Assembly (NCBI GenBank): GCA_037693485.1
Contig: CM075348.1
Coordinates: 32,172,501-32,236,500, forward strand
Direction of reading: 5' to 3'
DNA from: Kitagawia praeruptora
Lineage: Eukaryota; Streptophyta; Magnoliopsida; Apiales; Apiaceae
DNA length: 64,000 nt
Positions within the stretch are counted from its first letter, which is position 1. Every line of letters begins with the position of its first letter. The notes beneath the pieces are model-generated. The model did no database searches. It was not told the origin of the DNA and was given only the letters and a program-made list of their open reading frames with translations. Positions 32,434-43,481 of this stretch are shown piece after piece. A program made the position numbers and the translations under genes.

Positions 32434-35400
32434 TGTAACACCCCCAGATCCGGGGTCAGGAATCTGGTTGTTACGGTCTCAATATCCATCCACAAAACCA
32501 ACATGATTAAATTACAACCTTGTGACCCAAAACAACAACATAAAGCACACCCGTTATAGTCCCATAGATGAAATCAGTAGTAACCATCAATATTATTAAT
32601 CATAAGTTTGAGTTCTTACAACCCAAAGAATTACAATTTTACCATTACATATTCTTTGCCATCCATTGGTATATGCCATATAATAAATACATTTGATGAT
32701 CAAATGCTAACAACTAGCCTACCAGAAGCTACATCCTCAGCAATGGTAGCTATGACCTCAGCGGTTAATCCTCTGACGGCTGACACCTGCCTATGTTGGG
32801 TACGCCTTGCGCGGCCATCTGATCTAGTTGTTGTTGTGATATAAATAAATAAAGCAAGGGTGAGCTATAGCCCACCAAAATATAATTGAACAGTGACAAC
32901 GTATAATAGTCCAAAATATCTTTGAAACCATATGCCATTCATTAACGAACGTAGTAGCAATATAAGGTATGAGATGAAGTTACAAGGTAACTCAAAATAT
33001 AATTGTTCCGAAGAAATATCTGCTATGTCAAAGATAAGCAAGATATTATCAAATTTTCATGATCGAGGAACTTGAAGGAAGAATATTGCAATTCCAGTTC
33101 AAACACTATTCAAACCTGCCTACAATGATAATGTTGCAGGAAATTTTCAACATTGAGAGATGAACTAATACTGGAGTTTGACGCGCAAGGAGACATAGCA
33201 TTTACACGATGATCAGTCGCATGTTATGCTCCCCACCTCTTGTTCTCTACTTGTAGAAGGAAGCACCGACGGATTTACTTGTCTACCGCCCTCTGGAACC
33301 CCCCGGCCAACGGTTGGGCCATTTGCTGGACCGGCGCCACTGGGTCACTTACGCATCTCCTAGTTCATTTAACATCCATGACTCTGAAACGTAAAGTTCT
33401 TCCCCCTTTCCCCAAGTATATTACTTGTTGATAGGACTCCACAAAGTAGTCGTATCTAGTTGGAAAGGAAATTTCACCAATATTTCCCAAGCTGATGCTT
33501 GTTAATGGATATAAACTTGTTCCATCAATTCTTACCCCTCGAGCGTTGAGGAGGTAACCAAACAGATTCATATCGATGTTTGAAAGAATCAAGATGTGAG
33601 TGACAAGATAGTTTAGTAAGCATAGGACCGGGCAGTCCAATAAATAATCTCTCAGGTGAGGTCCCCTTATATATGTTTGGAAGTTGAGCGAGTATTTAAA
33701 TCTTCTTTAAGATAGATTTAAATGGAAATAAAGTTTGGGAACTTCCCCTTGATAAATATAGTCATAAAATACTCCGAAATATTTTACACCATATCTGCAG
33801 GTGAAAGATAATCTTTGAATAATATGAGTTATTATAAAAAGAACTTAAAGGAATTTAAATAAATATTCCAAGAATATTTATTAAATCAATAATAATTAAG
33901 GAATATGATTAAATCATAATATTGCTCGTAAGTAATTCTCGAATAAATATATAGAATCATTTACTAAATAACTCTCTTCTTTAAATGAATATTAAATATA
34001 ATATTCATTAATTAAATAAAATCAAATAAATATTTAAAATAATATTCACTAATTAAATCAAACCTTAAATGAATATTTGAAAATAATATTCATTTAGTAA
34101 ATAATATTCTCTATGAATAGCCAAATAATATTCTTTTCGTAATCAAAACTTTAAAGGAATATTCGAAGCAATATTCCTTAAGTAAATAGAACCTCAAATG
34201 AATATTTTAAAATAATATTCATCAAGTACATAAAATCTTAAATGAATATTCAAAATAATATTCATTTAATAAATAAATCCCAAATGAATATTCAATAAAT
34301 AATATTCTAAATGAATATCCAAATAATATTCATTTAACAAATAATATTCTAAATAAATATCCAAATGATATTCATTTAGTAATCAAAACCTTAATATTCG
34401 AGATAATATTCCTTGAGTAATTAGAACTTCCAAAGAATACTTTTAAAATAATATTTATCATTTACATAAAACTTAAATGAATATTGGAAAGTAATATTCA
34501 TTTACTGAATTGAATTCCAATGAATATCAAAGTAATTATTCATTAAATAATTAAACTCTAATGAATATTCAAAAATAATATTCATCTAATATTCCTCGAC
34601 TGAGATAATACTCAAATAACATTTCTCAAAAGATTTCCAAGTAGTTGATACTTTTATGGAAATATAAATAATGTTTAATAATTACACTCCTCCAAATGAA
34701 TACTACTCTGTCGCTGGAATCCCTCCGGGTTTCCACGACTATCTATATATCACAAAATACCGACTCCCGGTCTTATGTTTAAAGAATGGATATCATACGC
34801 CCTTCACTAAGGGTCTTAACAAAGCAATCCTGCTTATAACTGATAATCCGTATCTAGTCTATAAGCCAATATCAATTCAGGGAACAAGTATTCCAATATA
34901 CTTTGAAAACAAGCATACGTTCTATGGCATATGTATAACAACAATCGTATATATTATCACAACAACAGTTCCAAGGTATTGGAAACTTGTCTGGCAATCC
35001 TGTAGGGGTAGTGTGCCTCGTGTCAATCCGGTGATCTATAAATAGTCACAATAACCGAGGTCAATCACTTAACACTTTTTAAACGGCTAAATATAACTTA
35101 ACTTAAGTCGAAACACATTTTCAAATTATCTCGTTAGCCAAACCCTAACATAACTCGTATTAATACCGTTATGATCCGACACTCGAATCCATCCTTAATG
35201 TCGGATCTTTCGTACATCTCACTTAATCATTTATGGCCTCGTTCTTTGCAGCAATATGTTGTCTTGATAATTCTTAACAAGTTTCATGTTTTAGTCGACT
35301 CGAGATTCCTCTTTTTAATCTAGCCAAAATGGGTGGCCAAAGTAGTACCCCTAGAGTTGACTTTTCTGAGAATTACTATTCCGTGACTCGCACTTCAACA

Positions 35401-37548
35401 CTTTTAATAAATCACTGGAAACGTATTTAATTACGAAACCACTTTTAAAATCATCTTTGGTATTTTTTATATTTATCATAAAATTTCCAATTCGAAGCCA
35501 CGGGTCTAGATAGGTAAAATGTATTTTTGAAGTTTAGTCAACTACGGATCTTTACTATTCACACCTCTTTCACTAAAACGTTCATAACTCGGTAACCGTG
35601 AACTCAAATGACGCACCGTTTTCGCATACATGATCTAGAGAATGTCTAGAAGGTAGCTAACGCAAAGTTCAACTTAGGTCAGAAGATTAAATTTTCGTAT
35701 TTTTGCCAAAACAGGGCAGTAGCAATTATACGAATAGTGCTTCCCCCGAAAAGGGCTTCTTCGTATTTAACCTTGATTCGAACATTTTTATAAAATCGAA
35801 AAATGATCCGTTTGACATGTGGTTTTCTTTAACACCTTCTTTATGACCTCTAATATTTAATTATCAAGATTCGCCACTGAATTAATCACGTTAAGGGGAT
35901 TCAATTTCAGTTACGAACTCGCACTTATGGTTTCGAACCACTTTTAGTAATTTGACCATATCTCCTAAACCGTAAGTCCATTTGTTTCGATTCTTTTTCC
36001 AAAATGATCTACGACTCGAGATCTACGAGGTTGTGTCCTTTATTCATCAAAGTCAGAAATTTATCTCAACTGATATGCACGAATTTTAAGGTTTAACAAA
36101 ATTTCGGCATTACGACGGCTATAAATCGAACGTTCCAAAATTTGTTTCAACTCAACCAAGCCACACCGGGCATTCATACATCTTATACACATGATAATCA
36201 ACTTAACAAGTCCAAAACATCTCACTTTACCAACATGATTATCATATCTCTTAAATCAACAAATCAACTACATAAGCATGCTTTAATCATCACCATAATC
36301 ATACTAATCTAAAAACTCATCAAGAACATCATTAAACTCAAAGTAAGAGCTAGGGTTTTGGTGAGATATACCTTCCATGGAGTGGGTAAAGACCTTGCTA
36401 AGCCTTGTATAGTCCTTGTATATCCTTAACCAAGCTTAGATCATCCAAGAAATCAAGAAAACAAAGATTTGTTCTTGAAAGTTACTATTCACCCTAGATT
36501 TTGAGGATTTTATTGAAAATGGAAAATGTGGTGTTTGAGGCTAAGATTTTTAGGGTATCATTTTTATGAAATATAGGACCTATGATAAAAGTTTGGAGAT
36601 CAAACAATGGTGGGAAGAGGGATTTTGATTCTTGAATTTGTGAAATAGCCGAATGGGCTTAAGGAAGGAAAATGGTGGAGTTGTTTGGCTTGCTTGGTCT
36701 CATCCTTGTCCAAAATGAATTATTGTGGAAATATCTAGCATAAAGTGACTTTAATAAAATGGTGTGATCATCTTTTGCATTATCATGTGCCATGTGTTGG
36801 TGTTTAATGGTGTGGATGATAAGATTAAGCTAACTAGTTGGTTTGATTGCTAAGTATGTTAGTTACTCATGTAACTACTTAGTTCCTTGGCATTATCCAC
36901 TTGCACATGCATGCACCTTGGTTCTCTGCTTGTCCTTTGTCCAATTATTGCTCAATTTGATTGATCGTTTGGAGGAATATCTCAAGGATTTCTAGTTAGG
37001 GCTTTACCGGAAACCTTCTTAATAATAATATTACCATTTCCATCTTTCATTATAATCCTCCAATTAATATTCCTCAAATATTAATTATTAAATCTTTAAT
37101 CTATCAGTGTCTAGGGAAAAACTCGGAGAAAATAAAAGTACTGTTTTTCAGAATCTGACAGTCTTTACATACACTTATTTTCCATCAAAAACACTATTCA
37201 TCACTTATTCTCTTTTTAGTCCTGGTACTTAGAAAATATCTTTGTGCTTCCTCGAGCGTTCCTTAACTCTTTCATGGAACCTCCGTACTTGTAACCGATA
37301 TCGATCTGGATGACATGAGGGTATCTATTTCTCTCTAGGGAATCTTATCTTAACTTTCTAGGAGATAGATTAATCTAATCTAAGTTATCATCCAATAGCA
37401 TCCTTCAGGACATATAACCTTGGAATCTATATCCTTTCATTAATCATTCATTAAAACCAGTATTACAGTGTAGTTGTAACCACTGCTCACTCTTACATCA
37501 GTACATAATAAAAAGTTTTAATTTTACCCAAAAATCTGGGTTCTTACA
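32434..37548 (-). repeat. Gypsy-type element, 5' LTR (right), with a 78-bp internal deletion
   Basis: In minus orientation it starts TGTAAGAACC at 37548 and ends GGGTGTTACA at 32434. It aligns with all three pieces of the left LTR. Relative to the left LTR it lacks 78 bp at the junction after 37183. The lost segment, bounded by TTTCC microhomology, includes the TATA-like CTATATAG of the left copy. Confidence 0.9.
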
Positions 37549-37580
37549 TACGGCGCTGGCAGCTGTCTACTGTAGCATGC

Positions 37581-37634
37581 GATACGCCACTTGGAAATGC
37601 GCATCTGCAGATACGCATTTGCAAGCGGTGTATC
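37581..37634. repeat. 54-bp near-perfect palindrome
   Basis: The arms GATACGCCACTTGG and GCAAGCGGTGTATC flank AAATGCG...CGCATTT around the centre ATCTGCAGAT. Only four base pairs are mismatched over 27 positions, and some would form G-U pairs in RNA. No loop is needed, so it would extrude a cruciform or form a stable hairpin. Confidence 0.85.
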
Positions 37635-38037
37635 TACTGTCTTCTTTATTTGCATAGAAACGAGGCACAGCTCTAGTCGGCGACATGCCGGCGACTTCTA
37701 TCGTTTTCTTTGTTCACCCCTTTTTAGTCGTTTTCCATTCACATCCTACACACCAATCAAATCGTCTTCCTCTTCTTTACAATATTATACCAATTTTATT
37801 CTATATGGAATGCAGAAAATCGAGATCTCACGACTTCTTTCCAAAATCGAGATTCCGGTCGTCATTTTTTATCAATCCATTCACCTCCCTCCCGTAGTTT
37901 TTCAGGCATATTCTACATACCATTCGAATAGTCTCTTCATTCTATACATGTCTATACCAAATTCATATCGTTTTATGTACCGGAATTGAAACCCCCAAAT
38001 TTCTCCGACGCCGGCAAGAGGACTGCTACAGTGACGA

Positions 38038-38066
38038 GGGATACGCCAGTTGTAAAGGCGTATCCC
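38038..38066. repeat. Perfect 10-bp inverted repeat, 9-nt loop
   Basis: GGGATACGCC and GGCGTATCCC flank AGTTGTAAA. It uses the same GATACGCC core as the 54-bp palindrome some 400 bp upstream. A factor-independent terminator is not expected in a plant, so the role is unknown. Confidence 0.75.
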
Positions 38067-38358
38067 GTGGGTAGTGCGGACCAAATTTTTGAAAACAGGC
38101 ATTTTGGGCAATGAGTACCTTATTTTGAGGCATTTTGGTCATCATCTCTTTTAATTACGACGTATGTAGCTGGGTAAGGCCTAGGAATGATCGAATTGTC
38201 AACAAAGCTTTCATCATTGTTTGCTTTCGCATAAAATTTATGTGATGTGAAATGGGATTTCTCTATTTTCACACCAAAATGTTACTGTACACATATTTTA
38301 TAAATTTTAATCCCTCAACCTCAATAGATTCTTTACCATTCAGAATGAGGTTTCTAAT

Positions 38359-38512
38359 ACGTATTTCTATGGTATATTTTAAGGATAGTACCATAACTTA
38401 TTTTTAAAATTTTATTCTTTGTATAAAAATATATATATTATATTTTTATACAAAAATAAAAATTTAAAAATAAATTATGGGACTATCCTTTAAATACACC
38501 TTAAAATACGTG
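38359..38512. mobile_element. MITE-like 154-bp foldback
   Basis: Nearly the whole element pairs with itself: ACGTATTT...AAGGATAGTACC on the left, GGACTATCCTTTAA...AAATACGT on the right, around an AAATATATATATTATATTT centre. No coding potential. The superfamily is unclear because no convincing target duplication was found. It resembles a miRNA-precursor-like hairpin but is AT-rich and MITE-like. Confidence 0.7.
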
Positions 38513-38786
38513 CCAAATAATGTAAAAAAAATAAAGAATTAATTGAGACCAAAGAAATATACAATACATGTTTTCACCATTTATTACGGCAAATGTTGGC
38601 CCATGACCAACTTCCTTTAACTACAAAGGAAAAAGAAAAGGACACATATAATCGATTAACGGTGTGTCGATTGCAGAGAGGATAATGATCGATTTGTAAC
38701 TTCGACGATAGATCTGTCACGGTGCCGGTTTCATGCCGTGAACACAACTCCCGAGGCCTGGCCAATTGGAATTATATTATGAGTAA
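38513..38786. other. No gene seen
   Basis: Short spacer between the foldback and the LINE. A 63-codon minus-strand frame at 38574-38765 has no recognisable motif. Confidence 0.5.
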
Positions 38787-38813
38787 TTTTTTTTTTGACG
38801 AAATGCAGATATC

Positions 38814-39752
38814 TCATATCATTAAATCATGACGAATACAATCCTTAACTTTGGCCGGAACAGAACACCAACCAAAGATACGATCAGGATACATATGGGA
38901 CACATGTGCAAGTTCATGTGCCGACATATTCGCAGACCGTTTAATAAAATACAACTTGATGTTGTTAAAATGACAATCTAGTTCTCTACAACTCTCGATC
39001 ACTAAACCAAGCCTAGAACGCATTGGAACTGCACTCCTTATCAGCTGCACAACAACCAGACAATCTGACTCCACTGTGATCGCATCCCACTTCATTTCCT
39101 GAGCCCAGCTGAGTGCCTCCTTAACTGCTATAGCCTCTGCCAGAGTGGGGTTCAAGGTTTCTACAATCACTTTCGTCTTGGCCAAGATTAAGTGCCCCTG
39201 GTGATCACGAGCAATAATTCCACAACCTGAAACTCCCCGATCTTCGAAGACTGCTGCATCCACTGTAATCTTTACTTCATTCTGGTGTGGCTTTGCCCAG
39301 ATTATAGCCCCATCCCCCTCTACAGGTGGTTTGATAGGCACACATAATCCTCTACTCTGAGCCGCATTCAACTGTGAAAGATATTCCCACGCTTTTGCAA
39401 CTATTCTCAAAACTGGTACTTTCCTGTTGTTCCAAATCAGATCATTCCTAGATCTCCAAATAGACCAGCACAACGTGATGATCTTAGCTTTCATACTGTT
39501 TGATTGACCTGTAAAATTCAACTGTAACCATTGCACAAAATCCATGTTCACAATCGTATTTATACCTGGCTTAAAGATATGCCAACACATGGCTGCTACA
39601 GGACACTGCACTAGAGCATGAAATATAGTTAATATAGTTTCCTCATCCTCCCGACAAACTGGACATTGGTTAGATACCTGAACATGTTTGGTCTGCAGTT
39701 GAGTCATTGTCGGTAGACCAAAAGTACACGCCCTCCAGATAACATTTAACAC
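38814..39752 (-). pseudogene. LINE ORF2 C-terminal part: zf-RVT and RNase H domains
   Basis: In the same frame as the RT segment and separated from it by one TAG codon. The N-terminal end has the zf-RVT pattern CPVCREDEET...HALVQCPVA. Residues from about 165 form a plant RNase H-like domain (RVT_3): ITVDAA, GCGIIARD, AEAIAVKEAL, ESDCL and a final SANMSAHELAH block. The domain would degrade the RNA template during target-primed synthesis. The 312 residues are otherwise uninterrupted, so decay is mild. Confidence 0.88.
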
Positions 39753-41864
39753 CTAAGGAGGTGCTTTAACTTTCCACAAACTTTTCCAAAAACCAGTTAT
39801 GTCACCTTCATTCCACGCTCCTTTCTGAGTTTGCAACATCCTGTACGCGCTTTTGACTGTATATTGCCATGTATTCTCCAACTTCCAGCTCAAAACATCT
39901 CTATCCAAGTCCTGTTCGATGTTGGTACGAAGAATAATTTGCTGGTCTCTGGCCTCAAAGATGTCATTTATAATATCAACGTCCCACTCCTTAGTGCCCA
40001 TATAGAACAAAGAGCACACCTTTTGATTAATGAGAGCCGGAGACACAGTACTAACATAAGCATTCTCCCTGCTATCCAACCACGGCTGATCTAATATCTG
40101 AATGTCCTTGCCATTACCAATTCTCCAACTTGACCCTGCAGATATAACTTTCTTAGCCTCGAGAATGCTTCGCCAGATAAAACTAGGGCTGCTACCTAGC
40201 TTAGCTTCCATGAAAGATGAATCTGGATAGTATTTTGCTTTGTACATCCGTGCTACTAGAATATCCTGATTAGTAATCAGCCGCCAACATTGTTTCCCTA
40301 GCATAGCTAAGTTGAAATCATGAAGGCTTCGGAATCCCAACCCTCCAGCATGCTTATGTCTGGTCATTCTATCCCAGGCCATCCAACTTATTTTTGAATT
40401 ATTCTTCTGAGAAGAGTTCCAGAAGAATTTAGCTAAACACACTTCAATTTCCTTTATCAACTCGAGCGGAAGTAAAAAAACGTTCATCGCATATGAAGGT
40501 AATGTCTGGGCTACCATTTTGATCAATACTTCCTTTGCAGGTCTTGATACTTTCTTCTCCGTCCAGTTTTGAATACTAGCCTTAACTTTGTCCTTCAAAT
40601 ACCTAAACACAACCGCCTTATTTCTGCCAAGTAAACTTGGAAGCCCCAGATATTTAGAAGATGCATCAGCCTCCTTAATCTGCATGTTGTGACAAATCCT
40701 TTCTTTATTGTAACTGATGATATTTGCACTGAAAAACACTATGGACTTGCTCCTGTTAATCCTTTGCCCCGATGCTTTCTCGTACACAGCCAAAATCTCC
40801 ATAACTCTATTAGCTTCCTCCTGATTTTCCTTGCAGTAAAGGTAACTGTCGTCTGCAAACAACATGTGAGTGATCATGGGAGCTCTTTTGCAAATTTTAA
40901 TTCCTTGCAGCCATTTTCGAGCCTCATATTGTCTGATTAATGCTGATAAACCCTCATCACAAATTATAAATAGATAAGGAGACAGTGGGTCTCCTTGTCT
41001 CAGCCCTCTACTAGGAATGATAGGTCCAATCTCAAACTCACCATGAATGATATTATACTCCACTGTTGATACACATTGCAGAATCAGATGAGTCCACCAG
41101 TTACTAAATCCCATTGTCAAGAGCATTCCTTTCAAGAACTTCCACTCAATTCGATCATAGGCCTTGGACATATCAAGTTTAATAGCCACACACCCTTCCT
41201 TCCCAAACTTCTTTCTTTTCAGATAATGCATAACCTCGAATGAGATCATGATGTTGTCCGATATTAAGCGACCTGGAAGAAAAGCACTTTGAGTGTCCGA
41301 TATTACAGATTCCAATACCTTTTTCAGCCGATTCGCAATAACTTTTGTAATGATTTTCATCACTACGTTGCATAATGCAATCGATCTCAACTCTGTCAAA
41401 TTGGTAGGATGCTTCTTTTTTGGAATAAGCATAATGTTAGTAGCATTCATGTCTTCCAACAACTTCCTTGTTTCAAAAAAATCCTTCTTTAATTGAATGA
41501 CTTCCTTACCTACAGTAGCCCAATTTTTCTGAAAAAAAGTCGGGGTCATTCCATCTGGCCCCGGAGCTTTGTCAGGATGCATATGAAACAGTGCATCTTT
41601 CACTTCCTGATCAGATATCAGTTTTAGAAGCTCATCATTTTGCTGCTCTGATATAGACTTTGGAATACACTCCAGAACACCCTCTAACTCTGTATGTTCT
41701 TCCGAAAATACTTGTTGAAAGTATCCTTTGATCAGTTCATGCAGACCAAAATCCCAATAAATCCACTCCCCTTCCTCATTTTTTAAACGCTGAATAAGGT
41801 TATTACTTCTCCTTCTACTGCATGAAGCATGAAAATACTTCGTATTCTTGTCACCAGCTTGCAA
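39753..41864 (-). pseudogene. LINE ORF2 reverse transcriptase segment
   Basis: A 703-residue segment with a complete RVT_1 domain: DKAPGPDGMTPTFF, SIALCNVVMKI, QSAFLPGRLISDN, KLDMSKAYDRIEW, GLRQGDPLSPYLF and the active-site FADDSYLYC, followed by the SKYLGLP and GGLGFRSL regions typical of plant LINEs. It ends at a TAG immediately after KAPP, where the reading frame continues directly into the zf-RVT part. Upstream the same frame continues past another TAG near 41890. Catalytic residues are intact, so inactivation came from few mutations. Confidence 0.93.
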
Positions 41865-42128
41865 CCATAACTGTTTAGACCTCTGTCTCTAGAAAATTTC
41901 TTTTTGATCTAAGACCAAGTGAAGTTGCTTTCGTGCCACCTCATACTCCGCTATGGACTTTGAATCTTGTTTATTTCTGAGAGATTTCAGCTTGACTTTA
42001 CATTCTTTTATACGCTTACCAAAATAACCTGTAATTTCTCTTCCCCAAACTTCCAGGCTTTGAGCACAATTCTGAACCTTTTGACTGACATTCCTATTAT
42101 CATCTCCCTCCCAACAGTCTTTAATAAT

Positions 42129-42949
42129 CTAAAAGCATATAGGTTCTGTTAACCAAGCGTTTTCAAACCGAAAATGTTTCTTTTTGTTACCTCTGATTTG
42201 CTGCTCTGGAATCATTAGCAAAGGGCTGTGATCTGATGGTGTACCTTCAATGTTATAAACTTTGGTCATCTGGAATAAATTCCTCCATTGAGTATTAACA
42301 AGGACCCTATCCAGTCGAATCTCAATCCAGTGATTAGTATTTTGACCTCTCTCCCAAGTAAATTGGTGACCAATGATATCCATATCTTGAAGCTCTATAT
42401 CCTACAAGCAGCTATTAAATCCCTCTATCAAGTGATTCGGATAACTCGCTCCACCTTTCTTATCAGCCTGTGAAGTTACGTTATTAAAATCCCCTATCAA
42501 ACACCATGGAAGATTTGCATCTCTCGATAAATTTCGAGGTAAGTCCCATGTTTTATGTCTTTGGGCTCTTTCTGGTTCACCATATATACCCGTCAAGCGC
42601 CATTCACCTTTATCAATTGATTTGATCGTACTACATCAATATGAGACTGAGAGAGACTTAACAGATTGATGCTATCCGCATTCTTCCAAAACATAGTAAT
42701 GCCACCACTCTTACCACGAGGCTCCACTGCTGTGAAGCCATCAAACCCCAACTTGCTGCAAAAATCCTCCATTTTAGAATAGCTACTAATAGTTTCACTA
42801 AGGAAAACAAATGATGGTTTTTCTGTAAGGGTTAAATGTTTAAGGAACCGAATCTTTCCAGGATTACCCAAGCCCTGGCAGTTCCAGGCTAATAATACTA
42901 CCAAATACGTATGATGTTCGTGTCTATTATTGTCAGAGTTCCCACACAT
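42129..42949 (-). pseudogene. LINE ORF2 endonuclease segment (frameshifted, with stops)
   Basis: The first part (42593-42949) reads LAWNCQGLGNP...PSFVFLSET and GGITMFW, the start of the APE-type endonuclease that nicks the target. The frame then shifts near 42595, and the rest (WCLIGDFNNV, GHQFTWERG, RLDRVLVN, SDHSPLLM) continues in the frame of the RT segment. In-frame TAG codons lie near 42384-42401 and 42127. Catalytic GDFN and SDH motifs are still visible. Confidence 0.85.
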
Positions 42950-42960
42950 TTAAATTTGTA

Positions 42961-43344
42961 CCAAATTTGTTGTTTGTATTTTGGACTATTTTCCATTTTT
43001 TTCTCTTAAGGAAATTACCCCATATATTATCTTTTTAAAATTATTTTCAAAAATACTAGCATTTTAAAAGTTATTTACAAAAATACTATCTCTTTAAGTT
43101 TTATTTTCAAAAATACTATTTTTTAAGTTTTATTTTCAAAAATACGATTTGCAACCTATGCAACCTTTTATATATATAGGCGGCGCCAGCCGCAACTTTT
43201 AATTTTTGGTTGCAAAGGTTGGAAAGGTTGGAACGGTTGCAAAGGTTGCAAAAGAATTTCCAATATGGATGGATAGAGGGTAAAAAAATAACAACCTTTT
43301 GTATTGGATGCCCCTGACGGGGCTAATTGATCTATTAGATCTAA
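42961..43344. repeat. AT-rich repeats with TTGCAACC-type motifs, left flank of the 15-kb element
   Basis: Four copies of an AAAAATACTA-type block (about 43040-43145) are followed by GCAACC/GGTTGC-rich sequence. A diverged, inverted counterpart lies at about 58980-59175 on the other side of the 15-kb element. A GCCCCTGACGGGGC palindrome lies near 43311. Confidence 0.65.
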
Positions 43345-43393
43345 GGTGTTCTTTATTGTTTGTTATATAAAGGTGTTTGTTATGGAGCAATGA

Positions 43394-43395
<2 letters not shown>
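43345..43395. repeat. Extra copy of the transposon terminal repeat (right-end orientation)
   Basis: GGTGTTCTTTATTG...TATGGAGCAATGACC closely resembles the right terminus at 58632-58693 and is in the same orientation. It faces the left terminus across the TA run, so the end of a second related element may lie here. Confidence 0.7.

Positions 43396-43433
<38 letters not shown>
43396..43433. repeat. (TA)n microsatellite
   Basis: An uninterrupted TA run of about 38 bp between two opposed transposon termini. It may hide a TA-rich target duplication. Confidence 0.9.
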
Positions 43434-43436
<3 letters not shown>

Positions 43437-43481
43437 GCACTCCATAACAAACACTTTAAATAAAGAACATCAATCTACACC
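43433..43481 (+). repeat. Left terminal inverted repeat of the 15-kb element
   Basis: Carries CTCCATAACAAACAC and AAATAAAGAACATCAATCT, the inverted counterpart of the right terminus. Confidence 0.7.

Larger units (their letters stand above)
6128..37548 (-). mobile_element. Long-LTR Ty3/gypsy-type element, apparently non-autonomous, with nested insertions
   Basis: Two related long repeats (left LTR about 5.20 kb after removing insertions, right LTR 5,115 bp) flank a 4.9 kb internal region. In minus orientation each LTR starts TGTAA and ends GTTACA. A primer-binding site TGGTATCAGAGA follows the right-hand LTR (32418-32429), and a purine tract precedes the left-hand LTR (27541-27553). The 5-bp duplication TACGG flanks the whole. 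The LTRs differ by roughly 1-2% where compared by eye, yet the internal region has no long frame, so the element probably moved in an already degraded state with proteins supplied by another copy. Confidence 0.9.
37549..38358. other. Unclassified intergenic stretch with GATACGCC-related hairpins
   Basis: Begins with TACGG, the right duplication of the gypsy-type element. GATACGCC and its complement occur several times around two strong foldbacks, listed separately. A 132-codon plus-strand frame (37591-37989) has no recognisable motif and overlaps the palindrome, so it is not called a gene. Confidence 0.6.
38787..42960 (-). mobile_element. LINE (L1-type non-LTR retrotransposon), 5'-truncated and inactivated
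   Basis: Read on the minus strand: endonuclease remnant, reverse transcriptase, zinc-knuckle region (zf-RVT) and plant-type RNase H, then a 10-base poly(A) (T run at 38787-38796). No ORF1 (gag-like) frame precedes the endonuclease, so the element is probably 5'-truncated. I looked for a duplication matching the sequence after the poly(A) near the 5' end and did not find one. One frameshift and at least four in-frame TAG codons break the second frame. Confidence 0.9.

Noticed and set aside
10857..33640. Frames of 63 and 91 codons at 10857-11257 and 33240-33640
   Set aside because: Equivalent positions in the two gypsy-type LTRs, overlapping on opposite strands; no domain.
24576..35045. A 124-codon plus-strand frame conserved at 24576-24950 and 34671-35045
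   Set aside because: Both copies lie at the same position in the two LTRs of the gypsy-type element, on the strand opposite to it; conservation follows from LTR duplication and no domain is visible.
38574..38765. A small minus-strand gene of 63 codons
   Set aside because: No recognisable motif, no conservation evidence, and it lies between a foldback and a dead LINE.
43396..43433. A 9-bp target duplication of the 15-kb element in the TA run
   Set aside because: TATATATAT on both sides is compatible, but a microsatellite gives no power to prove it.
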